Positions 21,170 to 31,399 of a DNA stretch of 64,000 bases are shown piece by piece (position 1 is the stretch's first letter; the number at the start of each line of letters is the position of its first letter). The position numbers were made by a program, and so were the translations under genes. The notes beneath the pieces were generated by a model. It ran no database searches and was not told the origin of the DNA. It saw nothing but the letters and a program-made list of their open reading frames with translations. Location: positions 1,859,019-1,923,018 of the forward strand of contig NZ_CP088930.1 of assembly GCF_027594825.1 (NCBI RefSeq). Reading direction: 5' to 3'. This DNA comes from Serratia liquefaciens (GTDB lineage Bacteria > Pseudomonadota > Gammaproteobacteria > Enterobacterales > Enterobacteriaceae).

Positions 21170-24100
21170 TTACCCAAGGTTATGCCGCGCAACCGGCAGC
21201 AGGTAACGTTCTGTTTCGGCCAGAATTTGCGCTAAATAAGTATTATCCAACTGCCGGAATACCCGCTGCACATAAGGGTCTTCACCTTCTCCCCGAATGC
21301 GCTGATCGCCCTGCCAGGCCTGCAGCAACTTGGCCCGTGCCTTGATTTGCACGTCCTCATCCCAGTCAATCTGCTGCGTTTCCGGCTGGTAACATTGGCT
21401 CAGCCAAGCCCAGCCGCTTTTGTTCAGCAACAGCAACGGCTGACACAGACCGCGCTGATAACCGGCCACCAGTTCAGCCAGTTGTTCGCGGGCATCCTCT
21501 GCGCTCAGGGCGGCAAAACGCCAGGCGGCTCCTTTGCGACCGTAAATACGGCTTTCCCCTGTGCCACCGGCACAGCAGTACACCAGGTGCTCCAGCCACA
21601 GCAATATCCCATCGACGGCCGACAGGGTGGATGGCCGCCAACGCAACAGTCCATCTTCCTGAACCTGATGCAACCAGCCGCTAATGCGCACGCCGGCAAT
21701 GTCGATATCCAGTTCCAGACTGTGCCCCTCACTGCGCTCTGCCCGCACCTGCTCAGCCAGTTCAGCCATCTCTTCCTGCTGCTTCTGCCAATAAATTTCA
21801 CCGAATGGGCCAAAAGGTAATCCGCCGGCGGCACGAACCCGCTGAAACAGGCGAGTGGCGTCTTCACCGTCAATCAGGGTGTTCAGCAGCTGGCTGTTGA
21901 ACTGATAACGACTGAGATTATCCAGGGTAAAGGGCTCTTCATCCGGCAGTTCGGTTTCTTCCAGAATGAAGCTGACCCCCAGGCGAAGTTGGAAGAAGGC
22001 GCGGATAGGGTGGCGATAGAATCGCAGCAAGTCGTCCAGCAAGATTTGGGTCTGCGCCTCCGGCAGCAGTGGCTGATTGAACGGCGGATGAGCAGCCCCT
22101 TTTCCGTCGGCGGCCGGCAGCCATTCCGCGGCGTAGCTCTGATCTTCGGTTCCGGGCAGGAAGTTCTCGGCGGCAAACGGCATGCGCGAGTGCCAGTTGA
22201 GCAAGTGCTCACCCACCCGTTGCGCGCTGCCATCCGCGTCCAACGCCTCATCCCCCGGCAGGCAGTAGCTCTGTTCAAGGTATTCCAGCAGTTCGGTCAC
22301 CAGCACCGAGGGATAACGCTCGCTGTTATCCTGAATGGAACGGCCAATAAAGCTGATATACAGCCGCTGCTGCGCCGACAGTATCGCCTCCAGGAACAGA
22401 TAGCGGTCATCGTCACGGCGGCTACGATCGCCGCGCTTGACCTGCTGCGCCATCAGATCAAAGCCTAACGGCGGCAACGTACGCGGATAAACACCGTCAT
22501 TCATGCCCAGCAGGCAAACCACCTTGAACGGGATAGAACGCATGGGCATCAGGGTACAGAAATTGATTTGCCCGGCGAGGAAACGCTGGCTGATCCGCTC
22601 CTGATCGAGGCGCGACGCCAGTTCATCTCGCAGGATGGACAGCGGCACCTCATCGGGATAACGGGCCGCCAATCCGAACTCGAACAGCTTGTTCCACTGC
22701 TGCTCAATCAGCGCCATGACCACTTCGGTTTCATCGTCCTGCTCAAAGAAGGTCTCCAGCAGTTGGCGGCACAGCGGCTGCCATTCCGGCAGGGTACGCA
22801 GTTGCCCCAGCCGTTGCCGCCAGAGGCTCAACGCCGCCAGCAGCTCAGCTAACTGCCCAGCCAGCTCGGCGACCAATCCGCTCGATTCGTCGTAGGGCAA
22901 GACCCCCTGCCAGTCACCGGCATTGCTGTCCATGGCGTAGCCCAACAGCATGCGCGTAATGCCAAATTGCCAGGTGTGTTGCCCGGTGGCGGGCAAATCC
23001 AGTTCGCGAACGTTGTCGTCATCCAGGCCCCAGCGTACGCCGGATTCACCCACCCAGTGGCGCAACAGACGCAAGCCCTCTTCCCGGATGGAGAATCGCG
23101 CCGCCAGTGCGGGAACCTCCAGCAGCGCCAGCACCTGCTCTGAGGTAAAACGGCTCTGGGGCAGATCCAACAGTGAGATAAACGCCTGTAGCGCCGGGTG
23201 GGCCTGGCTGGCTTTGCGGTCTGAAATGGCAAACGGCAGGTAGCGTTCCGGGGAAGCATTGCCGAATACCGCCTGGATATATGGTGTGTAATTGTCGATG
23301 TCCGCCACCATCACAATGATATCGCGCGGCGTCAGCTCAGGGTCGTCCGCCAACATGCTCAATAACTGATCGTGCAGCACCTCAACCTCACGCTGCGGGC
23401 TGTGGCAAGCGTGCAGGCTGATGGAGCGATCGGCAGGATCCAGTTGTCGTTTTGTGGCGCTGCTTTCCAGCGTTTCCGGCGTGGTGCCGATAACCGCACT
23501 GTTCTTCAGCTCCAGCATATCGTACTGAATGCCATGCAGCAGGTTGTCCGCAGGGATATCGACAAATGCGAAAACTTCCTGCGCGGATTCGATCTGCGAC
23601 AGTAAAAAGTGGTGGTCGCGTCCCAACTTGCCCCATGAGGCCAACAGCGGGTTCGGCAGGTCTTGCTCTCCGGCTTCATTAAACAGTGCGGCGGCATTAT
23701 CAGGATCTTTGAATAACGCATATTCGGTTTGATCCTGATAATGGCGTCGTTTGCGGCTCTGCAATTTCGCCAGGAATGATTGGCTCTGAATATCTCCCCA
23801 GTAGTAGCGGCACGGGTTAGTGAACATCAGGTGAACATCAATGTGCCTGCCCAGCGCCTGGAGGGCTTCCAGATAGACCGGCGGCAATGCCGAAATGCCG
23901 CAGATAAAGACCCGTGGCGGCAATCCTGCCGGGGGCTGCTGCGCCTTTTCCAGCTCGTTGATAAAACGGCGATACAGGTTGGCACGATGCCATTCCGGCT
24001 GCCCCAATTCCGCGGTGTACTCTACCAGGCGCGCCCACAGCGGAGCCTGCCATTGCTGCGCTTCCGCCAGTCCCTCAACGCGTTCGCCCTTCTGCCAGCT

Positions 24101-24541
24101 TTCCAGCCATTGCGGGCGATACACCAGGTATTGGTCAAACAGGTCAGCCACCCGACCGGCCAGCTGATGAATTTTACGTTTGTCGCCGTCGTCGGTGAGG
24201 TAATGCTGCAGTGGCGCAAATTCGGGCTGGGTGAGTAAATCGGGCAGCAGCCACATCAGCTTCCAGGTCATGGCGTCTTTACTGAAGGCGCTCTCTTTCG
24301 GGATGCCCGGTAACACCCGGGTAAACATGTCCCAGATGAAGGTAGCCGGCAGGGGGAAAGCGATGTTGGCGGCGATGCCGAACTGCTCCGCCAGCTGCAT
24401 CTGCAACCACTGCGCCATACCGGGGCTCTGCACCAGCACCACCTCCTGTTGGAAAGGATCGGCCAATGGCTCTCTGGCTATCAAAATGCTGGTCAGCGTT
24501 TTTAACACGTCCAACTGATTGGAGTGATAAACCTTAAACAT
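21170..24541 (-). CDS. recC: RecBCD enzyme subunit RecC (Chi recognition)
   Basis: A 1123-residue protein of the same size as E. coli RecC. It is helicase-like but without working ATPase motifs; it splits the DNA strands and scans for Chi. Characteristic stretches are the N-terminal MFKVYHSNQLDVLKTL, VQSPGMAQWLQMQLAE, PFKVVCLLGMNDGVYPR and FDLMAQQVKRGDRSRRDDDRY. It is transcribed ahead of ptrA-recB-recD on the same strand. The ATG has GGGAG at suitable spacing. Confidence 0.97.
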   Translation of the reverse strand: MFKVYHSNQLDVLKTLTSILIAREPLADPFQQEVVLVQSPGMAQWLQMQLAEQFGIAANIAFPLPATFIWDMFTRVLPGIPKESAFSKDAMTWKLMWLLPDLLTQPEFAPLQHYLTDDGDKRKIHQLAGRVADLFDQYLVYRPQWLESWQKGERVEGLAEAQQWQAPLWARLVEYTAELGQPEWHRANLYRRFINELEKAQQPPAGLPPRVFICGISALPPVYLEALQALGRHIDVHLMFTNPCRYYWGDIQSQSFLAKLQSRKRRHYQDQTEYALFKDPDNAAALFNEAGEQDLPNPLLASWGKLGRDHHFLLSQIESAQEVFAFVDIPADNLLHGIQYDMLELKNSAVIGTTPETLESSATKRQLDPADRSISLHACHSPQREVEVLHDQLLSMLADDPELTPRDIIVMVADIDNYTPYIQAVFGNASPERYLPFAISDRKASQAHPALQAFISLLDLPQSRFTSEQVLALLEVPALAARFSIREEGLRLLRHWVGESGVRWGLDDDNVRELDLPATGQHTWQFGITRMLLGYAMDSNAGDWQGVLPYDESSGLVAELAGQLAELLAALSLWRQRLGQLRTLPEWQPLCRQLLETFFEQDDETEVVMALIEQQWNKLFEFGLAARYPDEVPLSILRDELASRLDQERISQRFLAGQINFCTLMPMRSIPFKVVCLLGMNDGVYPRTLPPLGFDLMAQQVKRGDRSRRDDDRYLFLEAILSAQQRLYISFIGRSIQDNSERYPSVLVTELLEYLEQSYCLPGDEALDADGSAQRVGEHLLNWHSRMPFAAENFLPGTEDQSYAAEWLPAADGKGAAHPPFNQPLLPEAQTQILLDDLLRFYRHPIRAFFQLRLGVSFILEETELPDEEPFTLDNLSRYQFNSQLLNTLIDGEDATRLFQRVRAAGGLPFGPFGEIYWQKQQEEMAELAEQVRAERSEGHSLELDIDIAGVRISGWLHQVQEDGLLRWRPSTLSAVDGILLWLEHLVYCCAGGTGESRIYGRKGAAWRFAALSAEDAREQLAELVAGYQRGLCQPLLLLNKSGWAWLSQCYQPETQQIDWDEDVQIKARAKLLQAWQGDQRIRGEGEDPYVQRVFRQLDNTYLAQILAETERYLLPVARHNLG

Positions 24542-24574
24542 TGGGCGCTCCCTTAAAACAAAATATGTGCCGGA

Positions 24575-24949
24575 TCACTGGCGCATGCAGTACCAACGAC
24601 TGAGTTCCGCCCACTGCCGTTGGGGCGTTTGTATTCTTACCACTAACCGCTGGCAGGCAGTCTGTGGGCTGCTCAAGCCGGTCTCACGCCGCCAGCCGGC
24701 TGCCAATGGCGGTAGCCCGGCATCCGTACGCCCGGTAGCGGCGAACACTTCCAGATGCTGATGCGCCAACGACCACGCCTGTCGATACTGCCACTGACGC
24801 TGGAACGACTGCAACAGCACCTGATGATACTGTAACAACCCCAGCAGCGACACCGCGAACAGCAACGCGGCAATCAGGACCTCCGGCAAACTGAAGCCCC
24901 GCTGACGCCATAAGGTCGCGTCAGAGGCATCAGTTGGGTTAATCCTCAC
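24575..24949 (-). CDS. ppdC: Prepilin-like protein PpdC (type II/IV pseudopilin)
   Basis: A small pseudopilin. A prepilin-peptidase site and hydrophobic helix (QRGFSLPEVLIAALLFAVSL) mark it, with cleavage expected between G and F. It ends in a two-cysteine C-terminal region (TACQRL ... WYCMRQ). The GTG at 24949, inside the last codons of ygdB, is chosen because it gives a short basic leader (124 residues, near the 107 of E. coli PpdC); the open frame runs further upstream with no pilin-like content. It is the last gene of the four-gene operon. Confidence 0.8.
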   Translation of the reverse strand: MRINPTDASDATLWRQRGFSLPEVLIAALLFAVSLLGLLQYHQVLLQSFQRQWQYRQAWSLAHQHLEVFAATGRTDAGLPPLAAGWRRETGLSSPQTACQRLVVRIQTPQRQWAELSRWYCMRQ

Positions 24950-25385
24950 AGTCCGCCTGCTTTTTTTCAGGGCAAAAATCCAGCCATCCGCCGGTTTCTG
25001 CCCTGAGCGCAATCTCTCCGGCTGCGCCCTCAGGTTTGGTCCGTTGATATAACCGCAAAGGCTCTGCGCCATTCATCGGTGCTTCACCACGCACCAGAAC
25101 AATGTCCGCCTGGGAGGATAATTTTGCACAGGCGCGTAGCGCATCAGCTTGCCGGCACCACCAGCCACTGACGCTCAATTGCCCGCGAGGCCAGGTCTGG
25201 GCCACACCCCAGCTGAGCGCCGAAGCGGCCTGATTGTAAGCCCGTAAATAGCGCTTCTCGTCGGTCGCCAGCAGCAAAGCGCTATCCAGTTGCCGGTGCT
25301 GGGCATTCAACAGCATCAGCCCCATCACCAACAGCATCATCACGGCCGCCAGAGTACTGCCGCCCCGCTCTGCGCCGGCGCTCAT
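24939..25385 (-). CDS. ygdB: DUF2509 pseudopilin-operon protein YgdB
   Basis: A 148-residue protein of the YgdB family. The N-terminus (GGSTLAAVMMLLVMGLMLL) resembles the PilX/PulK type of minor pilin, with a single membrane helix but no standard GFTLxE site. Function is unproved; its position between ppdB and ppdC suggests it is a minor component of the same fibre or secretion assembly. The start overlaps the ppdB stop by four bases and the end overlaps ppdC by eleven. Confidence 0.85.
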   Translation of the reverse strand: MSAGAERGGSTLAAVMMLLVMGLMLLNAQHRQLDSALLLATDEKRYLRAYNQAASALSWGVAQTWPRGQLSVSGWWCRQADALRACAKLSSQADIVLVRGEAPMNGAEPLRLYQRTKPEGAAGEIALRAETGGWLDFCPEKKQADCED

Positions 25386-25960
25386 GGCAGCGAGGCCATA
25401 TTGACCGCCCAGACCAGGCTGCGACGTATGCCGTCGTCCGCTTTCGAACGGCCACTCAGCGCCAGCGCAGCCCAGGTTTTACCGCTGTCGTCCAGATGCG
25501 TTTCAATGCTGAAGGCTTCGATGCGCACTTCATCGTTATCGAGCAAACGTTCCCAGCCACCGCCCCGGCAATGGTTCACACCCCGCTGCCCTTCCAACAT
25601 TCCCTGACGCAGGCGATAACCGAAATAGTCGGCATCAGCGCCGAAATCCTCCCAACGACCATTACGGCTGATGTCATAGGCGACTATCACGCAACTGCCC
25701 GCCGCTTCTCCGGGAAGGTGGCTAATCAGTATCGGTTGCCCACGGCACTGCCCGGCGCAGAAACCGGCTCGACGCAGATCTTTCTCAATGCCAAAGGCCA
25801 ACTGCCGCAATACCGATTCCAGCCGGTAGTGCCTGCCGACATCGACACTGTGCTGGCGCAACACCGGATAGGTTTTGGCAGCAGCAAGCGTAATCAGGCT
25901 GCCAAAGGTTAATGCCAGCATGACCTCCGGCAGCGTAAAACCCCGCTCTAAGGCTGACAT
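25382..25960 (-). CDS. ppdB: Prepilin-like protein PpdB
   Basis: A 192-residue pseudopilin. The leader MSALERG is followed by the cleavage and helix motif FTLPEVMLALTFGSLITLAA, so the site is G7/F8 with glutamate at mature position +5. Several cysteines (FCAGQCRGQP, NHCRGGG) could form disulfides. It overlaps ppdA by 13 bases upstream and ygdB by four downstream, so the four genes are one tightly packed operon. Confidence 0.9.
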   Translation of the reverse strand: MSALERGFTLPEVMLALTFGSLITLAAAKTYPVLRQHSVDVGRHYRLESVLRQLAFGIEKDLRRAGFCAGQCRGQPILISHLPGEAAGSCVIVAYDISRNGRWEDFGADADYFGYRLRQGMLEGQRGVNHCRGGGWERLLDNDEVRIEAFSIETHLDDSGKTWAALALSGRSKADDGIRRSLVWAVNMASLP

Positions 25961-26454
25961 AGCGCAATCCCCCTTATGCTCATCCCTTCACTGCACAGCC
26001 GCAGCCGCCCCTTGGCAGACAGCACCAATCTCAGGCTGCCTGCACCGTTGCTGAGCACCATATGCCCCGCCTGCGCGTTATTGCGCAGGCCATAAAACCC
26101 CATCTCTTTTTGGGTATGGCCCGCCAGCCGCACATCAGGGTAGTGCGGCTTGAAGATGTCATCGTCGAGTGCAGCGCAATTTGCAGGCCTTTGACCTTCG
26201 CCGATACACCAGGCCGTTCCGGGTTTAATCCCCAGCAGCGCCGTGCGGTTGTGCCAATTGGCATCAGCCTGCAACCGGTTGAGAAAAGCCAACAGTTGTT
26301 GTGCGGTGTGTTCCAACCGCAAAGCCTGCTGATAATGACGCCAGTGGCTGACGCCCCAGCCCGTCAGCAGACCCGCCAGGGTAATCACCACCAGCAGTTC
26401 TATCAGCGTCATGCCGCGCTGGCCATCGGGGTTAAAATTCATCTCGTTGTTCAT
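25948..26454 (-). CDS. ppdA: Prepilin-like protein PpdA
   Basis: A 168-residue GspH/FimT-type pseudopilin. The leader MNNEMNFNPDGQRG precedes MTLIELLVVITLAGLLTGWG, a standard prepilin site with glutamate at +5. The ATG at 26454 is the best start for a leader of normal length; the ATG at 26442 is also possible and no strong ribosome-binding site decides between them. First gene of ppdA-ppdB-ygdB-ppdC; the promoter must lie in 26455-26643 or transcription continues from thyA. Confidence 0.85.
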   Translation of the reverse strand: MNNEMNFNPDGQRGMTLIELLVVITLAGLLTGWGVSHWRHYQQALRLEHTAQQLLAFLNRLQADANWHNRTALLGIKPGTAWCIGEGQRPANCAALDDDIFKPHYPDVRLAGHTQKEMGFYGLRNNAQAGHMVLSNGAGSLRLVLSAKGRLRLCSEGMSIRGIALCQP

Positions 26455-26589
26455 GGCGGCCAGTGTAATCAGGCGCGTAACAAGATAAAGGGGGACTTTT
26501 CGGCCCTGAAGCGCACCGCGCAGGCTTTCTATGCAACAGATGAACAAGCACAACAAAATGCGATGCAGTGCGCAGAGAAGGAACGGCAG

Positions 26590-26619
26590 GAAAAGATAAG
26601 GGCGCAACCTGTGCGCCCT
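26590..26619 (-). terminator. thyA terminator
   Basis: On the minus strand, AGGGCGCA/TGCGCCCT with a five-base loop is followed by TATCTTTTCC. It lies 25 bases after the thyA stop and ahead of the pseudopilin operon. Confidence 0.75.
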
Positions 26620-26643
26620 CGGGGATAACCTATGCGGGAAAAG

Positions 26644-27438
26644 TCAGATGGCAACCGGTGCCTTGATTGGAGGGTGCGGATCGTACCCTTCGATTTCAAA
26701 ATCTTCGAAACGGTAATCGAACAGCGATGCCGGTTTGCGTTTGATCACCAGCTTCGGCAAGGCACGCGGTTCACGCGTCAGCTGCAGCTGGGTTTGTTCC
26801 ATATGGTTGCTGTACAGGTGGGTATCGCCGCCGGTCCAGACGAAATCACCCACTTCCAGATCGCATTGCTGCGCCATCATATGCACCAACAGCGCGTAGC
26901 TGGCAATGTTGAACGGCAGGCCGAGGAACACATCGCACGAACGCTGGTACAGTTGGCATGACAATTTGCCGTCCGCTACATAGAACTGGAAGAACGCATG
27001 GCATGGTGCCAGCGCCATCTGATCCAACTCACCCACGTTCCAGGCCGAGACTATGATGCGGCGTGAATCCGGATCCTGTTTCAGTTGGTTCAGCACCGTG
27101 GTCAACTGGTCGATCTGACGGCCGTCTGCGGCTCCCCAGGCACGCCACTGTTTGCCGTACACCGGGCCAAGGTCGCCGTTCTCGTCGGCCCACTCGTCCC
27201 AGATGCTGACCTTGTTTTCCTTCAGGTAAGCCACGTTGGTGTCACCGTTCAGGAACCACAACAGTTCATGGATGATAGAACGCAGGTGACATTTTTTGGT
27301 GGTCACCAACGGGAAGCCTTCCTGCAAATTGAAACGCATCTGGTGGCCGAAAATCGACAGCGTGCCAGTGCCGGTACGGTCGGCTTTAGGGGTGCCCTCG
27401 GCGAGCACTTTGTTCATCAAATCCAGATACTGTTTCAT
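26644..27438 (-). CDS. thyA: Thymidylate synthase
   Basis: A 264-residue enzyme, the same length as E. coli ThyA, that makes dTMP from dUMP using methylene-tetrahydrofolate. The active cysteine is in [12 protein letters not shown] (about residue 146), the dUMP arginines in [13 protein letters not shown], and the C-terminal PPIKAPVAI closes over the ligand. It starts seven bases after the lgt stop, the usual lgt-thyA pair. Confidence 0.98.
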   Translation of the reverse strand: MKQYLDLMNKVLAEGTPKADRTGTGTLSIFGHQMRFNLQEGFPLVTTKKCHLRSIIHELLWFLNGDTNVAYLKENKVSIWDEWADENGDLGPVYGKQWRAWGAADGRQIDQLTTVLNQLKQDPDSRRIIVSAWNVGELDQMALAPCHAFFQFYVADGKLSCQLYQRSCDVFLGLPFNIASYALLVHMMAQQCDLEVGDFVWTGGDTHLYSNHMEQTQLQLTREPRALPKLVIKRKPASLFDYRFEDFEIEGYDPHPPIKAPVAI

Positions 27439-27445
27439 TTGTTCC

Positions 27446-28318
27446 TCACGACAGTTGTTGCTGCGGGCGACGACGATACGCCCAAATCATCATAATAATA
27501 CCGGCCACCACCATAGGGACGGACAGGATCTGCCCCATGCTGATTACGCCGTCGAACAGGCCGAGCTGGGCATCCGGCTGGCGGAAAGCTTCGACGATAA
27601 TGCGGAAGATGCCATAACCAATCAGGAACAGGCCGGAGACGGCACCCATCGGCCGCGGTTTGCGAATAAACAGGTTCAGAATGATAAACAGCACCACGCC
27701 TTCAAGCAGCAGTTCATACAGCTGGGACGGGTGGCGTGGCAGCACGCCGTATTGATTCAGGATCGGCAGCAGCTGCGGATCGGCGGCGGCAAGCGCTACG
27801 TCTTCCGCTCGCGAACTTGGGAACAGCATCGCCCATGGGGTATCGGTGGTAACACGGCCCCAGAGTTCGCCGTTGATAAAGTTGCCCAAGCGGCCGGCGC
27901 CCAGGCCGAAGGGGATCAGCGGGGCAATAAAATCAGAAACCTGGAAGAAGGTGCGTTTGGTACGGCGAGCGAACCAGAACATCACCAGAATAACCCCCAT
28001 CAGGCCGCCGTGGAACGACATACCGCCATCCCAGACTTTGAACAGATAGAGCGGGTTATCCAGGAACAGCGGCAGGTTGTAGAACAACACATAGCCAACG
28101 CGGCCACCGACGAACACACCGAGGAAACCGGCATACAGCAGGTTCTCTACTTCATCCTTGGTCCAGCCGCTACCCGGTTTGTTGGCGCGGCGCACCGCCA
28201 GCCACATGGCAAAAACGAAGCCAACCAGGTACATCAGACCGTACCAATGCAGAGAGACCGGGCCGATAGAGAAAATCACCGGATCAAATTTAGGAAACGC
28301 CAGATAGCTATTGGTCAT
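27446..28318 (-). CDS. lgt: Prolipoprotein diacylglyceryl transferase
   Basis: A 290-residue inner-membrane enzyme with seven helices that moves diacylglycerol from phosphatidylglycerol to the lipobox cysteine of prolipoproteins. The signature [14 protein letters not shown] (about 142-155) and the HPSQLYE motif are present. It is essential for lipoproteins such as YgdI, YgdR and MltA in this window. It is followed directly by thyA. Confidence 0.98.
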   Translation of the reverse strand: MTNSYLAFPKFDPVIFSIGPVSLHWYGLMYLVGFVFAMWLAVRRANKPGSGWTKDEVENLLYAGFLGVFVGGRVGYVLFYNLPLFLDNPLYLFKVWDGGMSFHGGLMGVILVMFWFARRTKRTFFQVSDFIAPLIPFGLGAGRLGNFINGELWGRVTTDTPWAMLFPSSRAEDVALAAADPQLLPILNQYGVLPRHPSQLYELLLEGVVLFIILNLFIRKPRPMGAVSGLFLIGYGIFRIIVEAFRQPDAQLGLFDGVISMGQILSVPMVVAGIIMMIWAYRRRPQQQLS

Positions 28319-28508
28319 CTATCACCACAACATGTCTATTATTCTTCCCCATCCGGGGGCGGCAGGTGCCAAACGCGGTGAAACGCAGCAGGAGCACTTT
28401 TTCCGTTGCTTTCAACACAGTGAGGAGGCGGATAATAGCATAAGCTTAAGCGTCTCCGGACTGGACTGCTGGGAAAAGTTCTGTAAAAAAATCAGTCAGC
28501 CTGCGGCG

Positions 28509-30755
28509 TTACTTGCCGCCGCGGATCAACCCGCCCATGCCGCGCCGCTCCATAAACGCCGCCACCTGATGGCGCACTTCGGTGGTCATTTGGGCACTGA
28601 GAACCCGCTGGGCCAGCACTTCGGCATCGGAAAGCTCAATATGCCGCAGCAGATACTTGATACGCGCCACGCTACGTCCGTTCATGCTCAGGTTGCGGTA
28701 GCCCATGCCCACCAGCAGCAAAGCCCCCATGGGATCGCCGGCCAGTTCACCGCACAACCCCACCGGCAGCCCGACGGCCTGGGCCTGAACGACAATCATC
28801 TTGAGCACCTGCAGCATGGAAGGATGCAGGCTGTCGTAGAGCGACGCCACTCGGGTATTGTTGCGATCCACCGCCAACAGGTACTGGGTCAGGTCGTTGG
28901 TGCCGACCGAAATAAATTCCACCCGCCCGGCCAGATGCGGGATCAGGAAGATCATCGAGGGCACTTCCAGCATTACGCCAAGTTTGGGTTTGGGAATTTC
29001 ATACCCCAACACCTCTTCCACTTCCCGCCCGGCGCGGTCGATCAGGCGTCGGGCCTCGTCGATCTCTTCCAGACTGGTGATCATCGGCAGCAAAATGCCC
29101 AGGTTGCCGGTACCGGCATTGGCACGCAGCATGGCGCGCACCTGGATCAGGAAGATTTCCGGCTGATCCAGGGTGATGCGGATACCGCGCCAGCCCAGAC
29201 AGGGGTTCTCTTCGCTGATGGGCATATAAGGCAGTTGCTTATCGGCACCGATATCCAGCGTGCGCAGCGTCACCGGCTTGTTCGGATAGAGCTGCAACAT
29301 GCCCTGATATTGGGCGACCTGTTCCTCTTCGGAAGGGAAGCCGCTCTGCAGCATAAAAGGAATTTCGGTACGATAGAGGCCGACGCCATCGACGCGCCCC
29401 CCCAGCAATTGCTCGTGTTCCGGGCTAAGACCGGCGTTGAGCATCACCTGCACTCGCTCGCCGCTTTTGAGCTGAGCCGGCTGTTCGACGTCGTCTTCCG
29501 CCAATCGGCTTAATTCCAGCTCTTCGCTGATCAGCCGCTGGTATTCCTGCACCAGCACCGGTTCCGGATCAACCAGCAGTTCGCCGCGATAGCCATCGAC
29601 AATCAGCAGGCGCTGGCTGAGCAATGCGGGTTGAATATCGGCCCCCATCACCGTCGGCACGCCCATCGCCCGCACCAAAATGGCCGCATGCGAGTTGGCG
29701 GCACCGTCGCGGACTACCACGCCTACCAGCCTTTCCTGTGGCATTTCGGCCAACAAGGTAGCGGTCAGTTCATCGGCCACCAGCACAAAACGCGCCGGCC
29801 ACTGGGTTGCGCCCTGAGTGGTATCGTCGAGGTGAAATAAAAGGCGCTGGCCCAGCGCGCGCAAATCGCTGGCGCGCTCGCGCATGTAGGTGTCTTGCAG
29901 GCTGGCGAACTGGGCGGCAAAGACTTCGATCACCTGTTTCACCGCCCATTCGGCTACCGAGCCGGCATCGATCTCGGCGAAGAGTTCGCGCTTGAGACGG
30001 GCGTCATTCAACAGGTGAGAGTAAAGATCGAAAATCGCCGCGCTCTCTTTTTGCGAACTGGCGGCAAAGCGCTTGCTGAAACGGCGGAACTCCGCCCCGG
30101 CTTCTTCCAGCGCCTGGGTCAGGCGTTCGCGCTCACTGGCGGTATCGAGCGTTGAGGCCTTGTAAACCTGATCGAGTGACGGCTGGCTGCTGTCTTGCCA
30201 ACCTTCAGCCACCGCAACGCCTGGCGATGCCGCCAGCGCACGAATGCGCGTCTGACGATACTGGCCAAAAAGAGCGTTAAGCTGCGATTGGGAAAGGATA
30301 CCAGCCATTTGCGTGGCCAGCGTCACCATAAAAGACTCTTCGCTTTCGTCGAACTGGCGCAGCTCACGCTGCTGAACCACCAATACGCCCAGCAGTTGGC
30401 GGCGATGAATGATCGGCACACCGAGGAAGGATCGGAACCGATCCTCCTTCACCTGGGGGATATATTTGAAGCTGGGGTGGCTCTGCGCGTCCGCCAGGTT
30501 GATCGGCTCCGCACGGCGCCCAACCAGGCCGACGATGCCTTCATCAAAGGCCAGTGCGATAGTGCGCCCACGCGGTTTTTTTAACCCGCGTGTCGCCATC
30601 AGGTAGTAACAGCGGCGGTCATTGTCTGCCAGATAGATGGAACAGACTTCCGTATCCATTGCCAGACAGGTCTCATTAACCAAAAGATCCAGCGCATCTG
30701 TCAGGCTGGCCGCCGCGGCCACCTTCTCAACAATTTCTCGCAAGCGCGTGAGCAT
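28509..30755 (-). CDS. ptsP: Phosphoenolpyruvate-protein phosphotransferase PtsP (EI-Ntr)
   Basis: A 748-residue first enzyme of the nitrogen-related PTS, which passes phosphate from PEP to NPr (PtsO) and then to PtsN. It has an N-terminal GAF domain (about 1-165) that senses glutamine/2-oxoglutarate, a PEP-utilising linker domain with the phosphorylated histidine in GAANSHAAILVRAMGVP (near residue 356), and a C-terminal TIM-barrel PEP-binding domain (SVGTNDLTQYLLAVDR, LCGELAGDP). It begins 12 bases after rppH, so the two are an operon. Confidence 0.97.
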   Translation of the reverse strand: MLTRLREIVEKVAAAASLTDALDLLVNETCLAMDTEVCSIYLADNDRRCYYLMATRGLKKPRGRTIALAFDEGIVGLVGRRAEPINLADAQSHPSFKYIPQVKEDRFRSFLGVPIIHRRQLLGVLVVQQRELRQFDESEESFMVTLATQMAGILSQSQLNALFGQYRQTRIRALAASPGVAVAEGWQDSSQPSLDQVYKASTLDTASERERLTQALEEAGAEFRRFSKRFAASSQKESAAIFDLYSHLLNDARLKRELFAEIDAGSVAEWAVKQVIEVFAAQFASLQDTYMRERASDLRALGQRLLFHLDDTTQGATQWPARFVLVADELTATLLAEMPQERLVGVVVRDGAANSHAAILVRAMGVPTVMGADIQPALLSQRLLIVDGYRGELLVDPEPVLVQEYQRLISEELELSRLAEDDVEQPAQLKSGERVQVMLNAGLSPEHEQLLGGRVDGVGLYRTEIPFMLQSGFPSEEEQVAQYQGMLQLYPNKPVTLRTLDIGADKQLPYMPISEENPCLGWRGIRITLDQPEIFLIQVRAMLRANAGTGNLGILLPMITSLEEIDEARRLIDRAGREVEEVLGYEIPKPKLGVMLEVPSMIFLIPHLAGRVEFISVGTNDLTQYLLAVDRNNTRVASLYDSLHPSMLQVLKMIVVQAQAVGLPVGLCGELAGDPMGALLLVGMGYRNLSMNGRSVARIKYLLRHIELSDAEVLAQRVLSAQMTTEVRHQVAAFMERRGMGGLIRGGK

Positions 30756-30767
30756 AGTCGGCTTAAC

Positions 30768-31295
30768 TTAACCTCTCTTCCGGCGATAAGCGGGGGTCTG
30801 CCGCTGTGCTGCCTGCTCCTGCATCGGCATCACGGTGACGGCGAATTCTTTCATCACCCGGCGGTAAACGTCGCGTTTGAACGACACCACCTGGCGCACC
30901 GGATACCAAAAACTCACCCAGCGCCAGCCGTCAAACTCCGGCGTGCTGCTGCGTTGCATATTGATATCAGCGTCATTGCACATTAACTGCAACAGAAACC
31001 ATTTCTGCTTTTGGCCGATACAAACCGGCTTTGTGTCCCAACGCACCAAACGTTTTGGCAATTTATAGCGCAACCAGTTGCGGGTTGAGGCCAGGATACG
31101 CACATCCTTTTTGCTCAGCCCCACTTCTTCGAACAGCTCACGGTACATGGCCTGTTCTGCGGTTTCACCAGGGTTGATCCCCCCTTGGGGAAACTGCCAG
31201 GAGTGTTGACCGTAACGGCGAGCCCACAGGACTTGCCCCTGACGATTACAGATTACGATACCAACATTCGGGCGGTAGCCATCATCATCGATCAC
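30768..31295 (-). CDS. rppH: RNA pyrophosphohydrolase RppH
   Basis: A 175-residue Nudix hydrolase that removes pyrophosphate from the 5' end of mRNA, which opens the message to RNase E. The Nudix box runs from G38 to L60 (GG...[17 protein letters not shown]) with all acidic positions intact. Length equals the E. coli protein within one residue. It is transcribed with ptsP. The roughly 700-base upstream region is unusually long and carries the DARS2-like sites. Confidence 0.97.
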   Translation of the reverse strand: MIDDDGYRPNVGIVICNRQGQVLWARRYGQHSWQFPQGGINPGETAEQAMYRELFEEVGLSKKDVRILASTRNWLRYKLPKRLVRWDTKPVCIGQKQKWFLLQLMCNDADINMQRSSTPEFDGWRWVSFWYPVRQVVSFKRDVYRRVMKEFAVTVMPMQEQAAQRQTPAYRRKRG

Positions 31296-31399
31296 CGGAC
31301 TACCTCGATAAGCTTAAATTCGCATAGATACCCTGATTGTTTCACACAAGCTACAGGCGGTAAACCACTGCTTTGCGGCACCGCAGACCGGATAACATT

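Noticed and set aside
28311..29513. 400-codon open frame on the plus strand opposite ptsP
   Set aside because: PtsP motifs cover the minus strand; the plus frame is compositionally odd (His/Gln-rich) and starts inside the lgt-ptsP gap without a ribosome-binding site.
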